Shown here in pieces: positions 16,275 to 25,378 of a stretch of 64,000 nt of DNA. Below the pieces are notes generated by a model. It was given only the letters and a program-made list of their open reading frames with translations. It had not been told where the DNA came from and did not search any database. How positions within the stretch are numbered: position 1 is the first letter of the stretch; the number at the start of each line of letters is the position of its first letter. The position numbers and the translations under genes are program-made. Source of the stretch: Chitinophagaceae bacterium (GTDB lineage Bacteria; Bacteroidota; Bacteroidia; Chitinophagales; Chitinophagaceae); assembly GCA_027486835.1 (NCBI GenBank), contig JAIXOJ010000007.1, positions 1 through 64,000 on the forward strand, written 5' to 3'.

Positions 16275-16808
16275 ATGGCAGGTTTATATAAAACGATTAC
16301 CAGCACAGATGTCGATAAGTCAGCGCAACCTGGTTATTTCAAAGCTTGGTATAGCCCTTTGGGGGATTTTACCACCTTACAAGTGCCTTCCCTTAGCACT
16401 CCACCAGCAATTGGGGAAAAATATACAATTGCTACCAGTCACGTATGGGCTAATGGTAAAAGCCCTATCGGCTTGTATATAGCTGATTCTACTGCTGAAA
16501 ATGATGGGGATTCCCTCGGTGATATAGAATGCGGGCGTTTTCACTGGAAATTTAAAGTAATGCTATTGGGGGATACTCCTGAAATACAGGAGATCATGGA
16601 AAACATGCTAAATGACCGTGGCGTTTTTTTCTTGCAGCCTAATATGGTTGCAGATACATTTATCCAGCTTGGAAATGTAATTAGCCCTGGGATTCTTGAT
16701 AAAGGTGGTTTTAAATCCGGAAACCTTAAAAGTGGCGGTAAAAAATGGGAGATAAATGCGCAAACTTTTGCGCGAAATTTCTATACAGGTACTGTTCCTA
16801 CTCGCTAA
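16275..16808 (+). CDS. Tail-tube-like protein, paralog of the 12850 protein
   Basis: 177 residues, a full-length paralog of the 12850-13446 product with shared PGYFKAW, DGDSL, and FKSGNLKSGGK segments. It lacks the paralog's C-terminal extension. Position just before the tape measure module and a dedicated downstream terminator suggest a highly expressed structural protein; it is the better candidate for the major tail-tube subunit. No database comparison was possible. Confidence 0.6.
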   Translation: MAGLYKTITSTDVDKSAQPGYFKAWYSPLGDFTTLQVPSLSTPPAIGEKYTIATSHVWANGKSPIGLYIADSTAENDGDSLGDIECGRFHWKFKVMLLGDTPEIQEIMENMLNDRGVFFLQPNMVADTFIQLGNVISPGILDKGGFKSGNLKSGGKKWEINAQTFARNFYTGTVPTR

Positions 16809-16833
16809 CCTCGTAATAATCATGTGTGTTTGT

Positions 16834-16865
16834 GCCACTCTCTAGTCTTAGAGAGGGCTTTTTTT
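16834..16865 (+). terminator. Terminator after the tail-tube-like gene
   Basis: CTCTCTA (16838-16844) pairs with TAGAGAG (16849-16855), extended by GCC/GGC with one bulged A, then a run of T. Confidence 0.75.
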
Positions 16866-16885
16866 AACCTATTAATTTGTTTTTT

Positions 16886-17083
16886 ATGACGTTCAAAAAT
16901 TCGGCTGTTGAAGAAAAATACACAGCCACTGTTGAGAAAGATGTTGAGATTTCTGGACATTCTTATTCTGGTTTATTATCGAATATTTCTTTAAGTGTGG
17001 CTGATGATGCCTTTAAAAATGGTTCTCAGTTCTTAAAGCTAAAGGACCCATCAACGGCTGTTCCCGCGTCAGGGAAAAAATAG
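16886..17083 (+). CDS. Small hypothetical tail-region protein
   Basis: 65 residues from the ATG at 16886 (an upstream TTG in frame is less likely). Beta-rich, no motif. It sits where tail-assembly chaperones are often encoded, but it is too short and no frameshift signal was seen. Confidence 0.5.
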   Translation: MTFKNSAVEEKYTATVEKDVEISGHSYSGLLSNISLSVADDAFKNGSQFLKLKDPSTAVPASGKK

Positions 17084-17084
17084 G

Positions 17085-17213
17085 ATGCCTCGCAGGTATT
17101 CCAGCCCGCATTATACAACCCCAGAGAAGATAGGAGCGACCCTACGCATTGAGCTCGAAGGTGTTGAGCTAGCCGCTACGGCACAGTGTGGACAAAGCAA
17201 AAAAGCCGGGTAA
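17085..17213 (+). CDS. Candidate 42-residue protein
   Basis: ATG at 17085, one base after the preceding stop, opens a 42-codon frame beginning MPRRYSSPHYTTPEKIGATL. Codon use is ordinary. Its TAA (17211-17213) lies in the loop of the following terminator hairpin. Tight spacing on both sides supports a real gene; function unknown. Confidence 0.42.
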   Translation: MPRRYSSPHYTTPEKIGATLRIELEGVELAATAQCGQSKKAG

Positions 17214-17226
17214 TACCGGCTTTTTT
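17201..17226 (+). terminator. Terminator before the tail-completion gene
   Basis: AAAAGCCGG pairs with CCGGCTTTT around a loop containing the 17085 ORF stop codon, followed by T. It ends 12 bp before the next ATG. Confidence 0.8.
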
Positions 17227-17238
17227 AATTTTTAGATT

Positions 17239-17613
17239 ATGGCACTAAGGAAAGGATTTGACGATTTAAATAGTGAAATTACTGAATGGAGTAAAGAGAC
17301 TAAAGAATATTTAGTTGATGAAATGGATGCTTTGGGAATTCAGCATTCGAAAAACTCCACGAGTAGATTACCATTAAGAAAAGCCTTGAAAGTCACTGTG
17401 CGCAAACGCTTTGGGAATATTGATCGTATTAGTTTCTCAGTGCCTAGGCATTCTATTTTTCTTGCTAAAGGTGTTAGTCGTGGGCATGGAATCGACAATC
17501 CAAGACAGGCAAAAGATTGGTATAATCCAGTTATAAAAAATCGCCTTCCTGGGCTGGAAGATATTGTTGTGGAGCAAACAGGTAATGCATTAATCAATAA
17601 TTGGTCAATCTGA
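17239..17613 (+). CDS. Hypothetical tail-completion-type protein
   Basis: 124 residues, basic, not clearly recognised. Its stop overlaps the tape measure start (TGATG at 17611-17615). Size, basicity and place just upstream of the tape measure fit a tail-completion or neck protein, but this is positional inference. Confidence 0.5.
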   Translation: MALRKGFDDLNSEITEWSKETKEYLVDEMDALGIQHSKNSTSRLPLRKALKVTVRKRFGNIDRISFSVPRHSIFLAKGVSRGHGIDNPRQAKDWYNPVIKNRLPGLEDIVVEQTGNALINNWSI

Positions 17614-20600
17614 TGGCAGACGTAAGCAATAAAAAGATTTCGATTTATATTGACCAGGGAGCGGCTGAATTGGCCTTGGCTAACCTACAAGCAAGGGCTG
17701 AAAGACTCAATAAAGCAATTGCAGATGGTCAGAATGGCGCTAAAGACATGACTTCTGAAATTAAGAAGTTAGGCGATACGCAAAGTTCGATGGCAGCCTT
17801 ACAGGAAAAGGCGGATAAGCTGACAATCCTTATCGATGCGGGTAAGAATGCCGGAAGGGATATGACCAAAGAAATTGAGAAACTTGCAAAAACTCAATAC
17901 GCCTGGATCGTTCTAAAGGAAAAAGCAGAAAAGCTTACAAAAGCAATTGAAGCGGGGCAACATGCAACAAAAGACATGAGTGCTGAAATCAAGAAACTTG
18001 CTGAAACGCAAGCCGCGATTCAAAAAGTGGAAGCTCAAATTAGCGGGGGGTTGCGCCCATCAATGGCTCAAGTAGAGGCACAAGTCACTAAACTTCGCAA
18101 TGAGCTGCGTCTAATGAGTGAAGATGCCCCAGAATATGCTGCGAAGTTCGAATCCTTTAAAACAGCTAGTCTTGAGCTTAATAAGCTTCGTGAATCAATG
18201 AGTAGCGTTCAAAAAGCTGAAAAAAGTTGGTTTAATGAGGCTAAAGCTGTTGCTTTTGGTGTCGTAATTGGAAATACCGTTCAAGGTGTTATTGAATCTT
18301 TGACTGGCTATGTCACAGGAATGATTGACGGCAACGCTAAGTTAAGCGATAGCCTTAGCGATATAGAAAAAAGTGCCAATCTTTCTGCATCCGCAGTTGC
18401 GGAACTGAATAGTCGGCTTAAAAGCATCGACACAAGAACATCGTCTGCTGATCTAAGAGAAATGGCTGTTGGATTAGGTCAAGTTGGTGTGGAAGCCAAT
18501 AAGATCAATATCCAGGCAATGGATAAAATCGTTGTTTCCTTAGGAGATGAATTTGCAGGCGGTGCAAAAGAGATTACGGAAAGCCTCTCTGTATTGAGAA
18601 ACAACTTAGAAGATTTAAAAAGTGGAAACTATGCGGATGATGTAACGCATATTGGTAATGCATTGAATGTGCTAGGCTCCGAAGGTTTGGCGTCTGCTCC
18701 TGTTGTTACAGATATTGCAAATCGCATTGCTGGTATATCGGGAACATTTAAAGTTACCAGTGGGGAAATATTGGGCTTAGCTGCTACATTCCAAGAGTTA
18801 GGAATAGAAAGTGAGCGTGGCTCTACTGCGATCACCAAAATGTTCCAAAAGATTGGGGCAGAACCTGAAAAGTTTGCCAAAGTAGCAGGAGGTGCTTTCG
18901 CTGAAGGCGCAAAAGGGATAAAGGCATTTAAAGAACTTATTAACACCGACATGCTCAGTGCATTTAACGCTGTAGCTGCTGGTGCAAAAAAAGCTGGGGG
19001 TAGTAATATTGTTTTCTCTCAGGTACTTAAAGAGCTAGACGCTGACGGATCAGGAGCCGGTGAGGTAATTAGCAAACTTGGTGCTCAGCATGAAATGTTA
19101 GCTAATAAAGTCGTTACTGCTACCAATGCCTTGAAAAATGACAGTAGTATAACAGAAGAATTTAACAAAAAAAATAATAACCTTGCTGCTAATCTTGAAA
19201 AACTAAGTAAAAACATCTCTGGTTGGTTTGCAAATAGTACCTTATCTAATTTTTTCAATGGCATGATTAGTGGGATGGTTCAGCTAACTAAACATACGCA
19301 GACGGCTACTGAAAAATTTGATGACCAAGTAGCTAGTTTAGTCGGATTAAAGACAAACATTGAACCGCTTCTTCCACGCTATGATGAATTGAAAAACAAA
19401 ACAAAACTTACCGTTCCCGAACAAGCGGAAATGAAAAAAATCATTGAACAAGTTACTAATGTAATGCCAGGAGCGATTACGGCTTTTGATAAGTATGGCA
19501 ATGCCATCGGCATTAGTACTGATCGTGTGAAAGAATTTATCGGCGCAGAAAAAGCGAGGTTAAAAGTTACAAATGCAGATGCAATTGAGGAAAATGCAAA
19601 AGCTCTTGACAGAATCAAGAAACAACTTGAAGCCAAGAAAAAGGACATTGAACAGATTGCTAAAACAGGAACATTCACCGTTTTTGAAGAAAGTTTATCC
19701 TATGGCATGGGGATGGGCGGTGGCGTTCCGCATACAAGAAAAGCTAATCAAAAAGAAATTGCCGAGGCTGAATTGAAGTATAAAGAATTAATTGAAAAGC
19801 GTACTGGTTATGAAGCAGAAATAGAACGGCTAAACGGGGATGCTTTGCAAAAACAATTGGATGCAAAAGCAAAAGCTGAGGCTGAGGCAAAAAAAAGGCA
19901 AGAAGATTTTAAAAAAACTGATCCAAATGCTAAAAGCCCTTTTGGAGAAACAAAATCGGCTGAACAAAAAGAACGCGATTCTTTGCTTGAGAAACTGAAA
20001 AATTTTCAATTTGAGTTACAGCAAGTTGGAAAGGATCATGATGAAAGCGAAGTTGAGCGCATTAAAAAGAAATATAACGAGCTTATGAAAGAAGCTACTC
20101 AACATGGAGTAGCTTTAATAAACCTTGAAAAAGATAAGAATCGGGCTATTGCCTATCTCATTGAAAAGGATGCACTTGAACGCAAAGCCGCGCAAGAAAA
20201 ACTATTCAAAGAGCAAGCTGAAGCTGACTATCAGAACCAGCTTAAGACTAGTGCTGAATTCTTTGAACTCAAAAAGCAGGAACAATCCAAGTTATATTCA
20301 GATGGCATCATTGATAGGACGCAGTATGAAATCAACCTCAATGCTATTGATGTTGAAGCTAGAAGGCAGGATATCGCCACAGCCCAGGACTATGCAGCCA
20401 ATTCAAAAAAAGCAGCTGAAGATGTATTGGTTTTTAAGAAAAAGCTGACTGCGGAAGAAATTCAGGATGCCATCAAGAAGCGTGAACAGCTAGTTGAGAA
20501 TGAAAAGTTGTTGGCAGAACTTAAGGCCAAAGCTGCTATTACCAGCCTTGAAAACAAGGTCAATAACGCTCAACCTGGTTCAGCTGCTCGTTTCAATGCT

Positions 20601-21683
20601 GAGAAAAATTTGAGAGACGAACAAAAAAGGCAGGAGTTGGCGGCAATTGAAAAGCAAGAAACAGACTATCGCTTACGTGGCATTGCTTTTACTGATGAAT
20701 TCGAAACGCTCAAACAAAGTATTCGCGATAAATACAGGCAGGCTGACGCTAAAGCGGAAATTGATTTTTATGCCAATAAGATAAACAATGTATTGGGTTA
20801 TGTTTCCAATGCCTTGAATATTGTTGACCAGTTCAACAAAGCCCGTGATAATCGGGAAAAGGAAGCATTAGACCGAGAGCTGAAGGGGAATGAGGCCAAA
20901 AGGAAGGGTATTGACTCCTTGCTTAAAAATAAAGTTATCAGTGAGATTGAAGCCAAAAGGCGATTGAAGGAAATTGATAATGACGATGAACGGAAAAAAG
21001 ATGAATTAGAAAAAAAGCAAGCCGCCCGAAATAAGAAAATAGCCATCGCACAGGCAATTGTCAATGGAGCATTGGCCGTTACCAGTATTCTGGCTCAATA
21101 TCCAAAATTCGACTTTGGTATTGCCGCCGCTATCGCCATCGGTGCGGCTGTGGCTACCACGGCCGCTCAAGTTGCTGTTATTTCCTCCACCAAGTATGCA
21201 AAGGGTGGTAAGCTCACAGGACATTCCCATAGTGAGGGTGGTATGCCCGTGATCAACAGGAAAACCGGAAAGATTGAAGCTGAAATGGAAGGCGGTGAAT
21301 ACATTCTTAGTCGTAGCACTGTAGCCAATAATCGGCGGTTGGCGGACTTGTTGCTACACTCCAGCATGAATGAAGGTGGTAGGCAGATTTCTTTACCTGA
21401 ATGGCAAACCAGACAGTATGTACCAATAAATTACGAGGGCATCACTGCCAATATCCAAAAGGTTCGATTTGCTGAGGGTGGTATTTTCAATGCGGGCAAT
21501 AATACAGTAGCAGCTTCTCCTGGTACTGGTGCCGCTGGTGTTGATAATACTATATTGCTAGAAGCGATATTAAATAACTTGAAAAATCCAACGCCTCCGG
21601 TGGTAAGAACCTCAGTCAGTTTAAAACAGATTGATGATGCCTATGCGGATCAAACAACCATCTTGCAAGAAGCTGGTGGATAG
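17613..21683 (+). CDS. Tail tape measure protein
   Basis: 1356 residues from the ATG at 17613, chosen over an in-frame start 12 bp upstream because of the TGATG overlap. The N-terminus carries three tandem units of about 39 residues (LNKAIADGQNGAKDMTSEIK and two similar units with RDMTKEIEKL and KDMSAEIKKL). The middle has the alpha-helical tape-measure core with GVVIGNTVQGVI and LADLL/LGLAATF hydrophobic patches and many coiled coils. Near the C-terminus, GYAI-like small-residue helices (FGIAAAIAIGAAVATTAAQV) are followed by GGKLTGHSHSEGGMPVI, a frequent ending in Bacteroidota phages. It sets tail length. Confidence 0.9.
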   Translation: MADVSNKKISIYIDQGAAELALANLQARAERLNKAIADGQNGAKDMTSEIKKLGDTQSSMAALQEKADKLTILIDAGKNAGRDMTKEIEKLAKTQYAWIVLKEKAEKLTKAIEAGQHATKDMSAEIKKLAETQAAIQKVEAQISGGLRPSMAQVEAQVTKLRNELRLMSEDAPEYAAKFESFKTASLELNKLRESMSSVQKAEKSWFNEAKAVAFGVVIGNTVQGVIESLTGYVTGMIDGNAKLSDSLSDIEKSANLSASAVAELNSRLKSIDTRTSSADLREMAVGLGQVGVEANKINIQAMDKIVVSLGDEFAGGAKEITESLSVLRNNLEDLKSGNYADDVTHIGNALNVLGSEGLASAPVVTDIANRIAGISGTFKVTSGEILGLAATFQELGIESERGSTAITKMFQKIGAEPEKFAKVAGGAFAEGAKGIKAFKELINTDMLSAFNAVAAGAKKAGGSNIVFSQVLKELDADGSGAGEVISKLGAQHEMLANKVVTATNALKNDSSITEEFNKKNNNLAANLEKLSKNISGWFANSTLSNFFNGMISGMVQLTKHTQTATEKFDDQVASLVGLKTNIEPLLPRYDELKNKTKLTVPEQAEMKKIIEQVTNVMPGAITAFDKYGNAIGISTDRVKEFIGAEKARLKVTNADAIEENAKALDRIKKQLEAKKKDIEQIAKTGTFTVFEESLSYGMGMGGGVPHTRKANQKEIAEAELKYKELIEKRTGYEAEIERLNGDALQKQLDAKAKAEAEAKKRQEDFKKTDPNAKSPFGETKSAEQKERDSLLEKLKNFQFELQQVGKDHDESEVERIKKKYNELMKEATQHGVALINLEKDKNRAIAYLIEKDALERKAAQEKLFKEQAEADYQNQLKTSAEFFELKKQEQSKLYSDGIIDRTQYEINLNAIDVEARRQDIATAQDYAANSKKAAEDVLVFKKKLTAEEIQDAIKKREQLVENEKLLAELKAKAAITSLENKVNNAQPGSAARFNAEKNLRDEQKRQELAAIEKQETDYRLRGIAFTDEFETLKQSIRDKYRQADAKAEIDFYANKINNVLGYVSNALNIVDQFNKARDNREKEALDRELKGNEAKRKGIDSLLKNKVISEIEAKRRLKEIDNDDERKKDELEKKQAARNKKIAIAQAIVNGALAVTSILAQYPKFDFGIAAAIAIGAAVATTAAQVAVISSTKYAKGGKLTGHSHSEGGMPVINRKTGKIEAEMEGGEYILSRSTVANNRRLADLLLHSSMNEGGRQISLPEWQTRQYVPINYEGITANIQKVRFAEGGIFNAGNNTVAASPGTGAAGVDNTILLEAILNNLKNPTPPVVRTSVSLKQIDDAYADQTTILQEAGG

Positions 21684-21772
21684 GCAGTTAACGCTATTTT
21701 TATGAGTATTTACCGATGCTTGTTTTCTTTTGTTCGCCTATTGGCTTACTTTTAAGCAAAATAAAAAAGCTC

Positions 21773-22123
21773 ATGATTTTTGAAAACTATGTTTTACCAG
21801 AGTTCGCCTTCCTAGATGCAAATAACCATCTAGGAAACCCTCTTAAAAATAGAGATATTTTAATTCATACACCAACAAACACTTTGTTGGAAATCATTGC
21901 TTTGGATAACGTATTGGCTCATGATTTTACTGCTCCAAAACATGAGTTTACCTACATCAATCTTAATGGCGATATTGAGTTGCATTGTTTTGTAATTCAT
22001 TTTACAACAGTTTTTGACTATGATCACCCTGAAATTTTTAAAAAGTGTGAAGAATTTTACACCAAATATTTAGATTGGCAAGACAGAAACATAATGAACG
22101 AATCTAAATCCGTTTCTAACTAA
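21773..22123 (+). CDS. Hypothetical tail-region protein
   Basis: 116 residues from the ATG at 21773; an upstream in-frame start would add a hydrophobic 19-residue leader that looks spurious. Not recognised. The stop overlaps the next ATG (TAATG at 22121-22125). Confidence 0.55.
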   Translation: MIFENYVLPEFAFLDANNHLGNPLKNRDILIHTPTNTLLEIIALDNVLAHDFTAPKHEFTYINLNGDIELHCFVIHFTTVFDYDHPEIFKKCEEFYTKYLDWQDRNIMNESKSVSN

Positions 22124-22302
22124 TGGATAAACATTCGTTTACTAAACAGGAGGGGAAAGCCAAGGTTAAAAGGCTGGTGGTACCAAGGTTTGAGGCCAAT
22201 TACTATGAGCGAACCCACACGCTAGATGGGATTGTGTGGATTGACCCTAAACCTCAAACTCAAATTGAAGTTACCAGGCTAATGACTAGAGCATTGGCCT
22301 AA
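22123..22302 (+). CDS. 59-residue hypothetical protein
   Basis: Starts by TAATG overlap with the previous gene and ends at a TAA formed at the start of a 17-base A run. The sequence (KVKRLVVPRFEANYYERTHT) is basic and not recognised. Overlapping arrangement makes it likely real despite its size. Confidence 0.55.
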   Translation: MDKHSFTKQEGKAKVKRLVVPRFEANYYERTHTLDGIVWIDPKPQTQIEVTRLMTRALA

Positions 22303-22316
22303 AAAAAAAAAAAAAA

Positions 22317-22520
22317 ATGAATTTAGACGATGCTTTTATGGAGATGCTCACAACGAAGGGCATGGCAAAACAGTTGGATATTAAGCGCGGAACGTTTAGC
22401 ACGATGCAGTATGACGTGAAAACAAAGCGAAAAGAAATTAGTATGGAGCGTAAAATTTCCTTGCTGCAGCAAGCCGGATATACGGTTACCATTGAGGTAA
22501 CCAAGAATGAAGCCCCTTAG
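22317..22520 (+). CDS. Small protein with helix-turn-helix-like region
   Basis: 67 residues. The A17 homopolymer (22301-22317) ends in the A of its ATG, so the leader is pure A, consistent with A-rich Bacteroidota starts. TKGMAKQLDIKRGTFSTMQYDV reads as a plausible helix-turn-helix. Its stop codon lies inside the following terminator hairpin. Confidence 0.5.
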   Translation: MNLDDAFMEMLTTKGMAKQLDIKRGTFSTMQYDVKTKRKEISMERKISLLQQAGYTVTIEVTKNEAP

Positions 22521-22535
22521 TTGGGGCTTTTTTTT
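22511..22535 (+). terminator. Terminator after the 22317 gene
   Basis: AGCCCC (22511-22516) with GGGGCT (22523-22528), then eight T. Confidence 0.85.
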
Positions 22536-22586
22536 GTCCTATAACTACCCAATGGAGAAGCAGAAATTTGGGCTAAATAAAAGCCC

Positions 22587-22910
22587 ATGGACATTTTTGA
22601 CACCATTTCCCTTAAAGAAGCAATAGCCGTAATGGATGGCGCAAACGAGTTCTCTATCGGTTTTCGTACCTACAACGATCGTCAGCAAACTGGTGGTGAA
22701 TTCATTGAAATTAAACGCGCTGCAAAACATTTAAGCTTTAAAATGCCCTCTAACGGTAGTGAGCCAGCAGCTAGCAATCATCCTGGTTCAAAAAAAAATC
22801 CAAACCATTTTGAAAATGCTACAAGAAACATTAAGAATATCCAGACTGGCGATATTCTTAAACTGCACCTTGATTTAATTGTATTTTTCAACAATAAACA
22901 AGTAATATAA
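22587..22910 (+). CDS. Hypothetical protein upstream of the portal
   Basis: 107 residues, not recognised. It shares its end with the portal start (the portal ATG begins one base after the stop). The second half is polar and basic (SKKNPNHFENATRNIKN). Likely head-tail connector or accessory by position. Confidence 0.5.
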   Translation: MDIFDTISLKEAIAVMDGANEFSIGFRTYNDRQQTGGEFIEIKRAAKHLSFKMPSNGSEPAASNHPGSKKNPNHFENATRNIKNIQTGDILKLHLDLIVFFNNKQVI

Positions 22911-24245
22911 ATGCAACAATACTTTGAAGATGGAATATCCTTGTTTGTCAATGAGGCTTCTGTTATGTATGCAAGTGATAAAAAAATCACTGCTTTGCCA
23001 GAAACCACAACATCCGGAACTACTCCCTGGGCTTTATGGGGAGATGACAACTTGTTTTGCAATAGGCTTATAGACGATCTTAAGAATACGCCTGTCTTAT
23101 CAGGAGCTACGCACATGAAAGTGCGAATGGCTATTGGGAAAGGATTTGAACCGTATCTAAGAACTGCCTACGATCCAGCGTCTGGAAAAGAAACGCTGGA
23201 ACCCGTATTGGATAATGAGGTTCTTGATTGGTTTGAATTTAACCAGACGCATCAATACTCCTACGCTAACATTTACAATATGTTAGGTCTTGGCTTGTCA
23301 GCTACTCAGTTTGTAATAACCAATGATCGTTCAAAAATTGCCAAAATTCATAGTCCGGATATTTCAATGGTTAGAATTGGACGAAAGAATAAACAAGGTA
23401 TTAATGAAGATATTTACTTGTGCGCTGATTGGGAATCAAAAGGTGGTGCATCATTTAATCCTGATTATCAGGTAAAAATTCCATTACTAAGTGTTGGCAA
23501 TGAATACTTCGATTTAAAATCAAGAACCAGCGGATTTGAATTTGCTGTTTTACATCGCTTGTTGCTAAATGGCGCAAATGAATATCCATGGCCACTGTGG
23601 TATGCTGCTCATCATTGGGTAGATATTTCTCGTTCTATACCGATTATAAAAAAGGCTTTCCATAAAAATCAAATGGCAATTAAGTATGTGATTTACGTAC
23701 ATAATAGCTACTGGGAAAAGCTGGAAGCTTTCAAAAATGCCAAGGATGATAAAACCAGGATTGAGATTAAAAAAGCTAAACACAAAGAAATTAATGATTG
23801 GTTGACAGGGAATGAAAATGCAGGCAAAACCATTGTTTCTGGATGCTACTACGATCAGGTCACCAAACAAATGATTAAAGAAATTGAAATCATTGTTTTG
23901 GATGATAAATTTAAAGAGGGAAAAATGTTGCCCGATAACGCAGTTGCGGACAAACAAATCCTTTTCTCCATTTTGTTCAATCCGGCAATACTTGGAAGCA
24001 ACTTATTGGGTGATGGCGCTAGCGGCGGCGGGGGTAGTGGCTCTGACATTAGAGAGGCTTTTCTTGTACTGCTAATGCAGATGGAAAGTGAACGGCAAAT
24101 GAATGCTCAGACACTTAACCTGGTTAAACGCTACAATGGATGGAATCGGCTTGAATCGGATAGTAAAAGGCTGGTTTTCCGCTATGATACTTCTATTTTA
24201 ACAACGCTTAATACTGGCGGCAGCCTTCAAAATGCAAAAGCTTAA
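22911..24245 (+). CDS. Portal protein
   Basis: 444 residues. Pattern typical of portals: N-terminal WALWGDDNLF, a long alpha-helical stem segment, IKYVIYVHNSYWEKLEAF, and near the C-terminus a glycine-rich loop (GDGASGGGGSGSDIREAF) before a helix (LLMQMESERQMNAQ). Portals of Bacteroidota phages look like this. It forms the dodecameric packaging vertex. Its place, after the tape measure instead of beside terminase and capsid, is unusual. It overlaps the following adaptor gene by one base. Confidence 0.75.
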   Translation: MQQYFEDGISLFVNEASVMYASDKKITALPETTTSGTTPWALWGDDNLFCNRLIDDLKNTPVLSGATHMKVRMAIGKGFEPYLRTAYDPASGKETLEPVLDNEVLDWFEFNQTHQYSYANIYNMLGLGLSATQFVITNDRSKIAKIHSPDISMVRIGRKNKQGINEDIYLCADWESKGGASFNPDYQVKIPLLSVGNEYFDLKSRTSGFEFAVLHRLLLNGANEYPWPLWYAAHHWVDISRSIPIIKKAFHKNQMAIKYVIYVHNSYWEKLEAFKNAKDDKTRIEIKKAKHKEINDWLTGNENAGKTIVSGCYYDQVTKQMIKEIEIIVLDDKFKEGKMLPDNAVADKQILFSILFNPAILGSNLLGDGASGGGGSGSDIREAFLVLLMQMESERQMNAQTLNLVKRYNGWNRLESDSKRLVFRYDTSILTTLNTGGSLQNAKA

Positions 24246-25195
24246 TGAAAAGTTTTATCACCAACATTGTTACGCTAAGAAAATATGTAAGGGTTTCTCA
24301 TTCAGCCACTAATGTATCGATGCCTGACTTTAAAAATGTGCAACGAAAGTACCTGGTACCACTGCTCGGAGAAACGTTGTACCAGACAATAGAAAATGAG
24401 GCCATCACCAATCCTTCAGAACCGTCAGAGTTGCTAGAGCTATGCCTAATGGCGGTCACTTCCCTAGCTTATTACCATGATCTAGCTATTGGTGCCGTTT
24501 CAATTACCGACTTGGGACTTGCTAATATGGCAGCTGGGGACAATGGTACCATACCAAGATGGCTTTATAAAGAGTTAGAAAAATCCTTTGCGCAAAAAAG
24601 TGAATCTGCTCTGGAAGATTTATACACTTTTTTGCTTAAAACAAAGCCGGAAGGGTGGGAAATGCCTGACGCGCTTAATACCTGCATTACCTCTGGATTA
24701 GAATTCAATAGCATCTACAAAATAGATCAACCACATCGAACATTTCAGGCTTTGCGACCTATCATAAAAGAAGTGGAGGAAATGACTATTAGTCCGGTTA
24801 TTAGTGAAGCATTTCTAGAAGTGCTAAAAGAAATGTCTCCTGATGATGATATTAAGCGAAAAGCAATTCAGCTTTTAAAAAAGACTGCTGTATATCTAGC
24901 CATTTCAGAATCCTGCAGTATGCTACCAGTGCGTGTCAGCGCGGATGGGTTCACCGTGTCTTTGGCCTCCAATATTGATTTGCCCAACCAAGGCCAACAG
25001 CAAGCCTCGGACACTGATTTGATGCGGATGATGTCCTCCACAAAAGCAAAGGGTGATAGTTATTTAGCCAAGTTGAAAGAATGGTTGGATAGCAATGCGG
25101 ATTACGAGGGCTTCTCTACTTATTTCAATAGCATTGCCCCTATGCCTTCACCAAGCACAGGTTTTGATAATTCAAATCAAAGTTTTTTCTTTTAA
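24245..25195 (+). CDS. Head-tail adaptor-like protein
   Basis: 316 residues, alpha-helical, overlapping the portal stop. The N-terminal YVRVSHSATNVSMPDFKNVQRKYLVPLLG resembles a Bacteroidota phage family that accompanies the portal (DUF6712-like). Adaptor or completion role is inferred from coupling to the portal. Confidence 0.55.
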   Translation: MKSFITNIVTLRKYVRVSHSATNVSMPDFKNVQRKYLVPLLGETLYQTIENEAITNPSEPSELLELCLMAVTSLAYYHDLAIGAVSITDLGLANMAAGDNGTIPRWLYKELEKSFAQKSESALEDLYTFLLKTKPEGWEMPDALNTCITSGLEFNSIYKIDQPHRTFQALRPIIKEVEEMTISPVISEAFLEVLKEMSPDDDIKRKAIQLLKKTAVYLAISESCSMLPVRVSADGFTVSLASNIDLPNQGQQQASDTDLMRMMSSTKAKGDSYLAKLKEWLDSNADYEGFSTYFNSIAPMPSPSTGFDNSNQSFFF

Positions 25196-25197
25196 TT

Positions 25198-25377
25198 ATG
25201 GAACATCAACCAATTTCTGCAGGCCAAAGATGGCCTTTGATTTTATTCTTTATCACCTTTTGCTTGAAAACAATTAGGGATTTTACCCTAAGTGATTGGG
25301 CTTCTTATGCCACAATAGGTGCAGGTATTAGCACGATGATTATAAACCTTTATTCATTTTATCGTAAACGTAAATAA
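25198..25377 (+). CDS. 59-residue membrane protein, possible holin
   Basis: Starts three bases after the adaptor stop. Two hydrophobic segments (LILFFITFCLKTI and SYATIGAGISTMIINLYSF) and a basic RKRK tail resemble a small class II holin. It directly precedes the endolysin-like gene. Confidence 0.5.
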   Translation: MEHQPISAGQRWPLILFFITFCLKTIRDFTLSDWASYATIGAGISTMIINLYSFYRKRK

Positions 25378-25378
25378 C

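Noticed and set aside
18629-18952. Antisense ORFs inside the tape measure gene
   Set aside because: They are low-complexity mirror frames of the coding strand with no start signals or family features.
22301-22317. Slippage fusion between the 59-residue and HTH-like genes
   Set aside because: The stop codon begins with the T before the A run, so slippage in the run cannot remove it.
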